From: Bolinopsis microptera
Taxonomy: Eukaryota > Ctenophora > Tentaculata > Lobata > Bolinopsidae
Direction of reading: 5' to 3'
DNA length: 64,000 nucleotides
NCBI RefSeq assembly: GCF_026151205.1
Contig: NC_087072.1
Location: 441,501-505,500, forward strand
The translations under genes and the position numbers were made by a program. Each line of letters opens with the position of its first letter. Positions within the stretch are counted from its first letter, which is position 1. Below are positions 31,312 to 41,556 of the stretch, one piece after another. A model generated the notes under the pieces. It had not been told where the DNA came from and searched no databases. It was given only the letters and a program-made list of their open reading frames with translations.

Positions 31312-31797
31312 GGGGTCGTTTACATATTACGTAATCAATATTTTAGCAAATTTTACCCCCCTCCCCCCTTCCGTAATCAACCGTAATCAAGACCCAACCC
31401 CCCCCCCCTCCTGACAGCAATATGACGTAATCATGGCCTGACCCCCCCCCCCCCCCCCCTTGACTTTTTTCCTAGAAAAAACTTTTCGCTACGTTTCATG
31501 ATCATGCTATCATGATGAGCCGAAATCATTGTTATGATATCCGGCCAAGCACCTTCTAAAATACTTACTATTATAGCCGGATATTCGATCAATTTCTAAA
31601 TTTTATCACTATCAGAGTGAAATTGAGTGGAATTTGAATTAAAATATTGTCAAATTGTTATTATTCTAGAGGGTAAAAAAGAAAATTTTGATTACGTAAT
31701 CAACGGCCGAACCCCCCCCCCCCCCCCCCGTAATCAACCGTAAGCATTTGGAAACCCCCTCCCCCCTCGGCTGATTACGTAATATGTGAACGACCCC
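31312..31797. mobile_element. MITE with TAA target duplication (Harbinger-like)
   Basis: The ends ggggtcgtttacatattacg and, inverted, ggggtcgttcacatattacg are 23+ bp terminal repeats. TAA flanks both sides (31309-31311, 31798-31800). A 3-bp TAA-type site is typical of PIF/Harbinger elements. The interior has long C runs and no ORF. It is nested in the 29028-32055 element. Confidence 0.8.
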
Positions 31798-32057
31798 TAA
31801 TGAAGGAGTAGTCAGAAATTCCCCGGACAAAGTTGATAAGGTTGTCTACTACCAAATTTCTGACGATAGTAGCTCCGACTGTTCTGATTTAGAAGTAATT
31901 TTTGATTAATTTATTTTGAAATATTTGTTTTATTGGTTTCCTAAATGTCTAAATTTGACAAAATAAGACGAAAGTTTTGTAAGCAATTGACGAAATTTTT
32001 CGGACGAAATATTTCGGAATAGCTTTTTTCGCGACGAAATTTTTTGCATCTAAGGTA

Positions 32058-33400
32058 TTATAGATTCGTCCGGGTTTTTGAGTGAGAATTCGCGGGAAGA
32101 GCCGGGATATCAAATAGAGCGATAGACACCCACGCAGAATCTCTCTATAGCACATTTTCCACTTGTCAAGCCTATCTAATTAAATTTAATCCATTCCGTT
32201 AATTATTGACAGTGGCTCCTGTAAGATGTGTAATGTGATACGTGCGCATGATACAATATAGTGTGTAATATATAGAGCACCACTGTTATTTGTTTTGAAA
32301 CTTCCCGCCAGCTAGTCTGAGGTGACTCCCGGACTCATCTATAAATACAGATCATTTTATTTCAATGAAAATTCGCCGAATGACTTTTCATGCCTTGACA
32401 AGTGTACCGAGTGTAAACAAAATTAGGGACACCGAAACACCACACAATGGTGTGATAAAAATTAGTTTATTTCGTGTGATAAAATTTAGTAAAATTCGTG
32501 TAGTCAGTGTAGCTTACGTTGCAATTATCGAGCTCTCTTATCTTTTGTTACTTGTGACAAGTTCAGTTTGCTGCTACCGTGTAGTTAGCCTTTGCGTGTG
32601 TACTTGCACATTATTATACAAGCACACCATGGAGGATGATCTGAATTTGACCCGATCTCAGGAGAAATCAAGGATTGTTGCGGAATGCGGCTAGGTAGCA
32701 GAATAGCATATACATTATACATACATGATACATACATGATACACGTCATGTGTAAATACACCTGATTTTAATTGTCCATAACAAGTTTTCTGTTGGTTTT
32801 TTTTGAACCGACAAGATTACCATCAGATATAAACCATTATATTTCACATATCTTCCTAAATTTGGTTTACAGCGATTAATCTAGTTCCTACGAGCAATTC
32901 AAGAGAGGTCACCTCATAGAACTTGAATGTAGCACGATCAGTGTTCAATTTGTTTACTTTCGTAATGTACGGTCTTTGTACTCTAACGCTCGCAAATGTG
33001 CGCTTTCTTGAATAACGTGTATACCCTGTATAGTAATGTGTAGACACGAACCTAACATATGCATACGTACCCCGGCCCGTAGATAAACAGTCCTTCTTCA
33101 AATTTTCGCTTTTGTTGTTGACTGTGTTTTTAGGGTATAGTAGTAGCTCAAACTTTGTAATTATGAAAATACTAAATATATTAGTTTATCTTCATTCCCT
33201 TATTCGCTATATCACTGCAACAACTCTTTACTAGTTAAACACTGAAGAAGCTAAGCAGATTTGTCTAATACATGCCTCTAGCTAGGATAAAAGCATGTAC
33301 AAATCTCCTGTAACAAGTTTCTACATTGCAGTGGATTATCATTACACATTCTAATTATTGTGTGGTGCATTTGAGCAGCAAATTAGCTGTTTGGATGGCA
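32058..33400. other. Spacer upstream of the Ly6-like gene; nothing recognised
   Basis: There is a 109-codon frame at 32365-32694, but its sequence (Val/Ile/Ser-rich, then Cys-rich) matches no family I know and its codon use looks random. No repeats of note apart from short catacatgata runs near 32720. Confidence 0.4.
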
Positions 33401-33411
33401 ATTTGTTAATG

Positions 33412-33419
33412 TATAAATA
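33412..33419 (+). promoter_or_regulatory. TATA box of the Ly6-like gene
   Basis: TATAAATA lies 82 bp upstream of the ATG at 33501, placing the start site near 33443 and leaving a short 5' leader. The position is consistent with the gene model. Confidence 0.5.
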
Positions 33420-33500
33420 GCTGAAGTTTTGATAAGTTTAATTGCTATTCAAGTTTTAACCACTCTACCCCCAATAGCTGATCCAAGACACCAAGGTAAG

Positions 33501-36500
33501 ATGAACTCTCTACTTCTTTTACTTGCACTCTTCACTATTGGTTACGGTTTTCAGTGCCCTAAATGCGTTACTAACGACTACTCTAATGTGAGCGGTTTTT
33601 CGGAGGAGATGAAGACCCTTATTGAGTCAACTCAAGCTGCATCTGGAGGTAAGTGTAGCCTAGTAACCAGTAGCCTAGTAACCAGTAGCAAAGTAACCAG
33701 TAGCATGGTAACCAGTTAGTAACCAGTAGCCAATAAGCCTAGAAACCAGTAACCTAGTAACCAGTAGCCTAGTAGCCAGAAGTCTAGTAACCAGAGGCCT
33801 AGTAACCAGTAGCCTAGTAACCAGTAACCTAGTACCCAGTAGCCTAGTAACCAGTAGCCTAGACCCTAGTAACCAGTAGCCTAGGCCTAGTAATCAGTAA
33901 CCTAGTAACCAGTAGCCTAGTAGCCTAGTAACCAGTAGCCTAGTAACCAGCAGCTGTAGGTAAGTGTCATCTCGTATTCAATTCTTTTCAACTTTTTTGC
34001 TTCGTATGAGTGAAGTTGTCATGATTTCTTATCGACCATCAATTTTCCGGCCTTTTGTTTTTCATGCTTTTACTGTTTCCTCATTCATGAAATTTGTTAA
34101 ATCGTGCAAATCGTGTAAAATATTTTTAAAGATCTGTAATGATTTCTGCTTATTTGATTCAGTAATGATAGTACGAGTGTGTCTAAAGGGAGTTCTGTAA
34201 TGTGTCTGGAGGGAGTTCTGTAATGTGTCTGGAGGGGGTTCTGTAATGTGTCTGGAGGGGGTTCTGTAATGTGTCTGGAGGGGGTTCTGTAATGTGTCTA
34301 GAGGGGGTCCGGGTTCTGTAATGTGTATGGAGGGGTTCTGTAATGTGTCTGGAGGGGGTTCTGTAATGTGTCTGGAGGGGGTTCTGTAATGTGTCTGGAG
34401 GGGGTTCTGTAATGTGTCTAGAGGGGGTTCTGTAATGTGTCTGGAGGGGGTTTTGTAATGTGTCTGGAGGGGGTTCTGTAATGTGTCTGGAGGGGGTTCT
34501 GTAATGTGTCTGGAGGGGGTTCTGTAATGTGTCTAGAGGGGGTTCTGTAATGTGTCTAGAGGGGGTTCTGTAATGTGTCTAGAGGGGGTTCTGTAATGTG
34601 TCTGGAGGGGGTTCTGTAATGTGTCTGGAGGGGGTTCTGTAATGTGTCTAGAGGGGGTTCTGGAATGTGTCTGGAGGGGGTTCTGTAATGTGTCTGGAGG
34701 GGGTTCTGTAATGTGTCTGGAGGGGGTTCTGTAATGTGTCTGGAGGGGGTTCTGTAATGTGTCTGGAGGGGGTTCTGTAATGTGTCTAGAGGGGGTTCTG
34801 TAATGTGTCTAGAGGGGTTCTGTAATGTGTCTGGAGGGGGTTCTGTAATGTGTCTGGAGGGGGTTCTGTAATGTGTCTGGAGGGAGTTCTGTAATGTGTC
34901 TGGAGGGGGTTCTGTAATGTGTCTGGAGGGGGTTCTGTAATGTGTCTGGAGGGGGTTCTGTAATGTGTCTAGAGGGGGTTCTGTAATGTGTCTGGAGGGG
35001 GATCTGTAATGTGTCTGGAGGGGGTTCTGTAATGTGTCTGGAGGGGGTTCTGTAATGTGTCTAGAGGGGGTCCGGGTTCTGTAATGTGTATGGAGGGGTT
35101 CTGTAATGTATCTGGAGGGGGTTCTGTAATGTGTCTAGAGGGGGTTCTGTAACGTGTCTGGAGGGGGTTCTGTAATGTGTCTGGAGGGGGTTCTGTAATG
35201 TGTCTGGAGGGGTTCTGTAATGTGTAATGTGTCTGGAGGGGTTCTGTAATGTGTCTAAAGGGGTTCTGTAATGTGTCTGGAGGGGGTTCTGTAATGTGTC
35301 TGGAGGGGGTTCTGTAATGTGTCTGGAGGGGGTTCTGTAATGTGTCTGGAGGGGGTTCTGTAATGTGTCTAGAGGGGGTTCTGTAATGTGTATGGAGGGG
35401 GTTCTGTAATGTGTCTAGAGGGGGTTCTGTAATGTGTATGGAGGGGTTCTGTAATGTGTCTGGAGGGGGTTCTGTAATGTGTCTGGAGGGGGTTCTGTAA
35501 TGTGTCTAGAGGGGTTCTGTAATGTGTCTGGAGGGGGTTCTGTAATGTGTCTGGAGGGGGTTCTGTAATGTGTCTAGAGGGGGTTCTGTAATGTGTCTAG
35601 AGAGGGTTCTGTAATGTGTATGGAGGGGTTCTGTAATGTGTCTAGAGGGGGTTCTGTTATGTGTCTAGAGGGGGTTTTGTAATGTGTCTGGAGGGGGTTC
35701 TGTAATGTGTCTGGAGGGGGTTCTGTAATGTGTCTGGAGGGGGTTCTGTAATGTGTCTGGAGGGGGTTCTGTAATGTGTCTAGAGGGGGTTCTGTAATGT
35801 GTCTGGAGGGGGTTCTGTAATGTGTCTAGAGGGGTTCTGTAATGTGTCTAGAGGGGGTTCTGTAATGTGTCTGGAGGGGGTTCTGTAATGTGTCTGGAGG
35901 GGGTTCTGTAATGTGTCTAGAGGGGGTTCTGTAATGTGTCTGGAGGGGGTTCTGTAATGTGTCTGGAGGGGGTTCTGTAATGTGTCTGGAGGGGGTTCTG
36001 TAATGTGTCTGGAGGGGGTTCTGTAATGTGTCTAGAGGGGGTTCTGTAATGTGTCTGGAGGGGGTTCTGTTATGTGTCTAGAGGGGGTTCTGTAATGTGT
36101 CTGGAGGGGGTTCTGTAACGTGTCTGGAGGGGGTTCTGTAATGTGTCTGGAGGGGGTTCTGTAATGTGTCTGGAGGGGTTCTGTAATGTGATTCCCTTTC
36201 AGCTGACTGTGATGCCCCGGAGATGGCAACGTGTGAGGATAACGACATGGAGTGTGTGACACTATCAACGAAAGTCAGGTACTTTCTGATAAATACAGTA
36301 ACCAGTAACCTAGTTACCAAGAAATCGGTAACCTAGTAACCACTAACCTAGTAACTTAGTAACCAGAAACCTAGTAACCAGGAACCTATTGAATCCCCAT
36401 GGTTGCCCATGAGAAGGAACCTAGTAACTAGTAGTCTAGTTACCAGTAGCCTAGTAACGAATAGCCTAGTAACCATGAACCAAGTAACCGGTGCACAGTA

Positions 36501-37194
36501 GCATAGTAACCAGTAATACCACACTGATCAATTCAATAACCCTGCAATATTTGAAACACCTGATTGTCAAAATGCTTAATGTAATTTGATAATTTAAATT
36601 AAATTTAACACTGAAATCAAATTCTACAGCTACGAAGTGAGCTCTGAGAATGTGGAGATGGAGAATGTTTCACATCTTCAGAAGGAATGCGTGGCTCGCT
36701 CGGCAACATGTTCTGACATGCAGACTGGGTTTGACTATGTCAACCAGATGCTGGAGGGAGCCATGGTTATGAAACTGCAATATTGTGAGTTTTTAATTAC
36801 TAACAATAGTTCAAACAATAGTTCAAATGTCACTGATAACTATCCCGGGTTGGGTCTGAAAGTGATGATATCACCATAAAAAAGAAAACCGCAATAGGTT
36901 TTATAATTGTTTCTGAGTTAAACCATTCTGTACTATATTAGTCTATAGTAAAACCCCGGTTTACCACACACCCCCGATTTACCGCAAACCCCGATTTACC
37001 GCTGCTTTTTCCTTTCTTCCATACTGTAGTAGTTAGTGCTCCTCAATATTTCTCAATTTATAACTCTTTCAGGTAATATCCAGTTTGAGCCTAATAATAG
37101 GTATACTAACACTGAGTCTGACACTGAGTCTCACGCTGTCTCGTTCTCCTTTTCACTGGCTGCAGCTCTACCTCTACTCGCCCTACTACTTTAG
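33501..37194 (+). CDS. Secreted GPI-anchored Ly6/uPAR-like protein
   Basis: Four exons (33501-33648, 36203-36278, 36630-36784, 37073-37194) join to 167 codons with phases 1, 2, 1 and consensus GT/AG ends. The protein starts with a signal peptide (MNSLLLLLALFTIGYG) followed at once by FQCPKC, the usual start of a Ly6/uPAR three-finger domain. It has spaced Cys (DCDAPEMATC, DMEC, KEC, SATC) and YCN near the end of the domain. The C-terminus is a Ser-rich stretch plus a hydrophobic tail (SLAAALPLLALLL) with no basic anchor, as in GPI attachment signals. A cell-surface role is therefore predicted; the ligand is unknown. The classical CC..CN end is only partly kept (YCN). Intron 1 is 2.55 kb and almost wholly minisatellite. 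The gene is antisense to a possible 28.8-kb intron of the Cys-rich membrane gene. Confidence 0.82.
33655..33966 (+). repeat. cctagtaaccagtag repeats ending in a second donor
   Basis: About twenty irregular 10-15-bp units begin right after the exon-1 donor (GAG|gtaagtgtag) and end with tgtag|gtaagtgtc at 33955-33966, a duplicate of that donor. Similar taaccagtagcctag repeats occur in intron 2 (36293-36515) and just after the gene (37215-37270). Confidence 0.85.
34190..36190 (+). repeat. 23-bp G-rich minisatellite in intron 1 of the Ly6-like gene
   Basis: Some 87 copies of ctgtaatgtgtctggagggg plus gtt run up to the polypyrimidine tract of the exon-2 acceptor (gattccctttcag). Variants include tctaga, tatgga, a one-G deletion and a longer tccgggttctg form at 34308 and 35070. 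The shared rare variant marks a block duplication. Confidence 0.95.
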
Positions 37195-37558
37195 AGACTA
37201 TTACTAGTCAATGAGTTATTACCTAGTAACCTAGTAACAGAGTAACCAGTAGCCTAGTAACCAGTAACCAGTTTCGTTAAAGATTTTGGATTTTAATTTC
37301 GATCTTATAGAATAACAAAGTTGAATGTTTGGGCGATTGTTAACTAGCCGCATAGAATATATTGAATGTTAATTATTTCATCTTATTTATCAGCTTGACT
37401 GTTGACCGAATTATTTTCTCAATATTTTGGATATTACTTCTGATGAAGCTGTGATCATTTCTAACTTTCTAATTAAGTCGTTGTGTTTATTTGTTAATAT
37501 AATAACTCAAGGTATTAACTCCAACCTAGCATAATATTAAGACAATTAACCGCGAAAT
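37195..37558. other. 3' flank of the Ly6-like gene
   Basis: A few taaccagtagcctag repeats, then AT-rich sequence with no coding signal on either strand. I searched here on the minus strand for the missing 3' exons of the gene at 38019-40667 and found none. Confidence 0.4.
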
Positions 37559-37990
37559 AATATAACAGTAATATTAGTAATATTAGTAATATCAGTAATA
37601 TTAATAACATTAGTAACATTAGTAATATTAATAACATTAGTTATATTGGTAACATTAGTATTATTAGTAATATTAGTAACATTAGTAATATTAGTAACAT
37701 TAGTAATATTAGTAACATTAGTAATATTAGTAATATTCAGTAATATTCAGTTATATTCAGTAATATTCAGTAATATAAGTGTAATTAGTAATATCAGTAA
37801 TATTAATAACATTTGTAACATTAGTAATATAAGTAACATTAGTAATATTGGTAACATTAGTAATATTAGTAACATTAGTAACATTAGTAATATTAGTAAC
37901 ATTAGTAATATTAGTAATATTCAGTAATATTCAGTAATATTCAGTAATATTCAGTAATATTCAGTAATATAAGTGTAATTAGTAATAATA
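37559..37990 (-). repeat. (AGTAATATT)n / (AGTAACATT)n minisatellite
   Basis: About 45 units of 9 bp, some as 11-bp cagtaatatt variants. It starts about 20 bp after the donor of the minus-strand exon 38323-38019, inside its downstream intron. The open frames through it (repeating NISNIS) are artefacts of a 9-bp unit. Confidence 0.92.
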
Positions 37991-38018
37991 GTAATATAAC
38001 TAACTGAGCGTGTCTGAC

Positions 38019-40667
38019 CTGACTGAAAGCAGCAAGAAGGCTGGTCTCCACACCTCCCCTGCTCCGAATAAACACCAGCTAAGAAGTTCCAGCACTTCTC
38101 CTCGTCCCCCACGGCCCCTAACGGCCCCGGACTCTTCTCCGGGGGGTGCTGGTTCCAGGTAGTCGGGTCCGGTCTCTGGGTAGGGGTGTCCGGGGCCTTC
38201 TCCGTCACTACTGATACAGTCGCAGTGGGGGAGGTGGTGTTTTTAGCTTGTGTCCAGGGTGTACTGGTTACTAGGTTACCAGGTGTACTGGAGGGCGACG
38301 CTTCAAATCCTGTGCTCAATTCCCTGACGGTGAAAACACTTAATCATAGATTAGGTTTCATATCTTATCCGTAAACTAACACCATACCATTTAGACTAAC
38401 AACATACCATTACACTAACAACATACCATTAGACTAACACCATACCATTAGACTAACAACATACCATTAGACTAACAACATACCACTAGACTAACAACAT
38501 ACCACTAGACTAACACCATACCATTACAGGCACGTAGCCAGGGGGGGGGGGGGGCACACTGCTGCCATGGGCCCGACCATGCCAACTGTCCGTTAAAGTG
38601 AGATAATTAGCAAATTCTTAACTCAGAAATCCTCACTACAAGACAATTTCCCTAAAAGATCTGACAGCACCATCTAACTATGTAATACCACTCACACACT
38701 GTTCTTGTTTCAATATGAGCTTTATTTCTCTTCGGTGGCACCTCTCTGACTATTGAAGCAGAGACCTTCGTCACCGAAACCTAGAAGACTAACAAAGTAT
38801 ATTGTATAATCTATCTTGAACGAAGGGACACGCAGGGCTCTGTGGTCAGAATATAACTCTTACCATAAAAGACGTTGCCAATGTTAAATTGTTATGCTCA
38901 ATGCTCATGTTATGCGCATAATATTTGTGGGCAGAGCATACCCATTGTTAACGAGCACCAACAACCCCTGCTTCAACAGCTCAGTAATGATCTAGTTTTT
39001 AATACTAGTACTACTAACATAATAGAATCTGTCCCAGTCTACTAAAAGTAAAAATAGCGTCCCTTTTCTCGGGGGCCTCCATATTATCAGCTCAGCAGCT
39101 ATTGTCCAATATTGCAGGACCATCTAACTCGTTACTCCTTAACCTTAGGAGAGGTAGTATCTGAGAAGAGGTTGGGTCTGGGGCCAGGGACCCAGTTAAG
39201 CGCAACCAAGCACCAGTTTTGTCGTTTACAGAGTTGTTTATGTGGCTCCGCATATTGTCCCCCATTTGGGAAAGTTTCGCTATAAGGGTCCTCCGCCGTA
39301 GGGTCCTCCGCCGTAGTGTACCATTTTTATAGCGTCGTTCAATGCGTGACATTAATTTTGATCGTATAGATAAATTGCTAAACGATATTTTTACAGAATG
39401 AGATTCAAGTTAGTCATATTTGTGGTCTTGCTTGTGGGATGTAATGGAATTAACACAGGTGAGGTTTCACCCCCCCCTCCCTTTCACCTTCTAATCAGGG
39501 GTTACAAAAACGTGTGTTCAAAAAGTCTGTTCTAGTATTGAGCTGAGATATTACAGCTTTGATTGTCTCAGAGTTTAGTATGTAGTTTATCATTACATAA
39601 CATCATATTATTTCTCCAGGCCCTATTTTCACTCCGGTCACCCGAGATACCTTTATCTACGTGGACCTAGAGAAGGAGGATCTGTTGATAAGATCTGATG
39701 ATACCAGCTGGGAGACCGGGGAAAGGGTTTTTGTCATGATCTTTGATGAGACAAATTACAAGAAAATCAGTGCTTTCGCTCTTCTCTTCAGCGGAAATGA
39801 ATACACGTATCGTGTAGGGATGTGCTCAGACTGGTCAATGCCGTGGCAAAGCTTCTCGGGTAATATTCCAGAGGAGCAGAATAAAACTTGGAGAATATCA
39901 GAAAGATCAGACAGTCTGGTAGTTTCATGCAACAATGTTCAAGTTGCGGAGTATAAATTCTCCCACGGTGCTATGGGTCAATGTGCTGCACAGTGGGGTC
40001 TGGATGCAGCTAGGATCAAATTTCCAAGTTATCATACAGCTTCTGTTAGTTACGCTGTCGAACCGAGAATTGATACCGGTAAGCTCTTGATTTGAAAGAT
40101 TTACACAATCATATGTAAATGTACACTATCCCTAAATAAGCCATGACAACCCATGACCCTTGACCCCTTTTTTAATCCTAACATATTACATAAGTAATAC
40201 CTCCCCCCCCCCCCTATTCCTTCAATTACTATTTATCACTTAACTCCGATATCAATTGACGATTATCAGATCAATAATCCTGGAGAATTTTGAATTAAGA
40301 ACGTTTTTTTAGAGAGGCTGGGCCTGGGTGGCCCACGAGAGGATAGCATGTGGATGCTTTGCCTACCTCTGGGGTGTGGCAGTCCTATGGGAGGATGCAG
40401 GTCGCAGGAGGAATCAGAATGTGTAATATGGATGATGGTAAGTGTTGTAAGATGTGTCGTGTATGAACGCTTATGGGACATACACCCAGGCACGTAGCCA
40501 AGGGGGGGGGGGGGGGGGCCAAGGGGTATTATAAAAAAAATCCTGGCTACGTCCCTGTACCAGACTAACAACATACCACTACACTAACAACATACCATTC
40601 GACTAACAACATACCATTACACTTACCAGCAAATGCTGGACCACACTGCAAAAAACGTAAAGCTCAT
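38019..40667 (-). CDS. Cys-rich membrane-protein family member, 5' part (signal and mucin-like exons)
   Basis: Exon 1 (40667-40627) codes a short signal peptide MSFTFFAVWSSICW and ends in phase 2 with GTAAGT. Exon 2 (38323-38019) enters in phase 2 and leaves in phase 1 (CAG|GTCAGA, a weak donor). It codes a Thr/Pro/Ser-rich mucin-like stalk (TSTPWTQAKNTTSPTATVS..) and then EKCWNF..GRCGDQPSCCFQS. Signal exon, stalk exon and phases match the complete gene at 41557-43325. The two 3' exons expected (Cys pairs, transmembrane) are not found downstream until 9243-8540, whose phase fits. Intron 1 holds the taatggtatgttgttag array and, inside it, an inserted element bearing another gene. It may be a truncated gene if the distant exons are not joined. 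Confidence 0.62.
38377..38526 (-). repeat. 19-bp intronic minisatellite, split by an insertion
   Basis: Units of actaacaacataccattag lie here and again at 40558-40625. The second block starts exactly at the exon-1 donor (GTAAGTGTAATGGTATG on the minus strand). The two blocks were probably contiguous before the 38527-40557 segment was inserted. Confidence 0.8.
38600..39396. other. Unassigned interior of the bracketed segment
   Basis: No gene recognised. A minus-strand open frame at 39352-39092 contains a duplicated CGGCGGAGGACCCT-type 14-mer and no known domain. Confidence 0.35.
39398..40078 (+). CDS. Secreted protein of unknown domain family, 3' end uncertain
   Basis: Exon 1 (39398-39458) is a signal peptide (MRFKLVIFVVLLVGCNGINT) ending in phase 1. 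Exon 2 (39620-40078) enters and leaves in phase 1 and ends at ACCG|GTAAGC; if that donor is not used, the frame stops after five more codons at 40095. The exon codes about 153 residues rich in aromatics and Gly with three Cys (VGMCSDW, VVSCNN, GQCAAQW), resembling a beta-sandwich carbohydrate- or lipid-binding domain, but I cannot name the family. Both junctions fall in a similar NTG/DTG motif, so the exon is a symmetric module. It lies in an inserted segment within an intron of the opposite-strand gene. Confidence 0.6.
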
Positions 40668-41214
40668 TTTAATCCTCATATCTGTCCTTCAAACCGCTGC
40701 CAGTGCGTCTGTTTTTAATATTTCTTGTTCTTTTTTAATATTTCTTGTTCTTTTTTAATATTTCTTGTTCTTAGACTTTGTCCCTTGCTTAAATCATAGT
40801 TATTTGTGAGAAAGATTTATTCTTAGTCGAGAAATTCAAATTATTGATTGTAATAAAAACATTACCAATCGATTGAATCTGGAAATTGGCAAGATCAAAC
40901 TTCTAAGCAATTTCTTTTAATTCAGAATTGAAAACAAAATGTTAAGCTTCGAATTAAATAATATTGTAATAATGTGTCTTATCTACAGAAAACTATAAAA
41001 TAATTTAACAGATTCCAAAATGTTCCTCGGCCTGATCCAAACATATATACAGTATATTATTTATACATAACAGTGAATCTTTTATAGTCAGGGGGCAACA
41101 AGCAGGGATAATTAATTGTTGAATAATATAAATAATTATATAGCAGAATCACAGAATATAGTGGTATATTTTATGATCATATAATTAGGATAGAAAACAA
41201 ACTGTGTGAACTAA
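40668..41214. other. Spacer between two Cys-rich protein genes
   Basis: AT-rich. It contains three copies of a 21-bp tttaatatttcttgttcttt unit at 40715-40775. No coding signal seen. Confidence 0.45.
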
Positions 41215-41556
41215 GTAGGTAGGTTACCAGGGTTACCAGCCAGTAACCAGGGAACTAAGTAGTAGGTTACCAGGGTTACCAGCCAGTAACCAGGGAACTA
41301 AGTAGGTAGGTTACCAGGGTTACCAGCCAGTAACCAGGGAACTAAGTAGTAGGTTACCAGGGTTACCAGCCAGTAACCAGGGAACTAAGTAGTAGGTTAC
41401 CAGGGTTACCAGCCAGTAACCAGGGAACTAAGTAGTAGGTTACCAGGGTTACCAGCCAGTAACCAGGGAACTAAGTAGTAGGTTACCAGGGTTACCAGCC
41501 AGTAACCAGGGAACTAAGTAGTAGGTTACCAGGGTTACCAGCCAGTAACCAGGGAA
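41215..41556 (-). repeat. 43-bp repeats in the 3' UTR that copy transmembrane-coding sequence
   Basis: Eight units of aggttaccagggttaccagc plus cagtaaccagggaactaagt start at the stop codon of the gene at 41557-43325. The first half matches 41680-41713, which codes the transmembrane helix (AYWLVTLVTYLV). The second half contains the stop-codon context ctaagtag. The unit thus joins two parts of the same exon. Confidence 0.85.

Larger units (their letters stand above)
29028..32055. mobile_element. About 3-kb TIR element with TA target site
   Basis: The left end CCTTAGGTGAAAAAAATTT and the reverse complement of the right end CCTTAGATGCAAAAAATTT are inverted repeats with two mismatches. Both abut TA (29026-29027, 32056-32057). 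Subterminal copies of gacgaaattt are clustered near both ends. It contains a HIRAN-like ORF, a nested MITE and other repeat pieces. No transposase was recognised, so the family is uncertain; the TA site suggests Tc1/mariner type. Confidence 0.65.
38527..40557. mobile_element. Segment bracketed by CAGGCACGTAGCC / GGCTACGTCCCTG ends
   Basis: The left end caggcacgtagccaggggg and the inverted right end tcctggctacgtccctg interrupt the taatggtatgttgttag array. A complete short element with the same ends occupies 40487-40557 (about 70 bp, G-run core). So either one 2-kb element carries a gene, or two separate insertions share a terminus. Ends beginning CAG with such a motif recall hAT-type MITEs. 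Target duplication is unclear (taccatta versus tacca). Confidence 0.5.

Noticed and set aside
32365-32694. 109-codon plus-strand frame
   Set aside because: No domain, no splice support, no start context; it looks like chance in AT-rich sequence.
39092-39352. Minus-strand frame with RRRTLRRRTL
   Set aside because: It includes a simple 14-bp duplication and no domain, and lies in the inserted segment.
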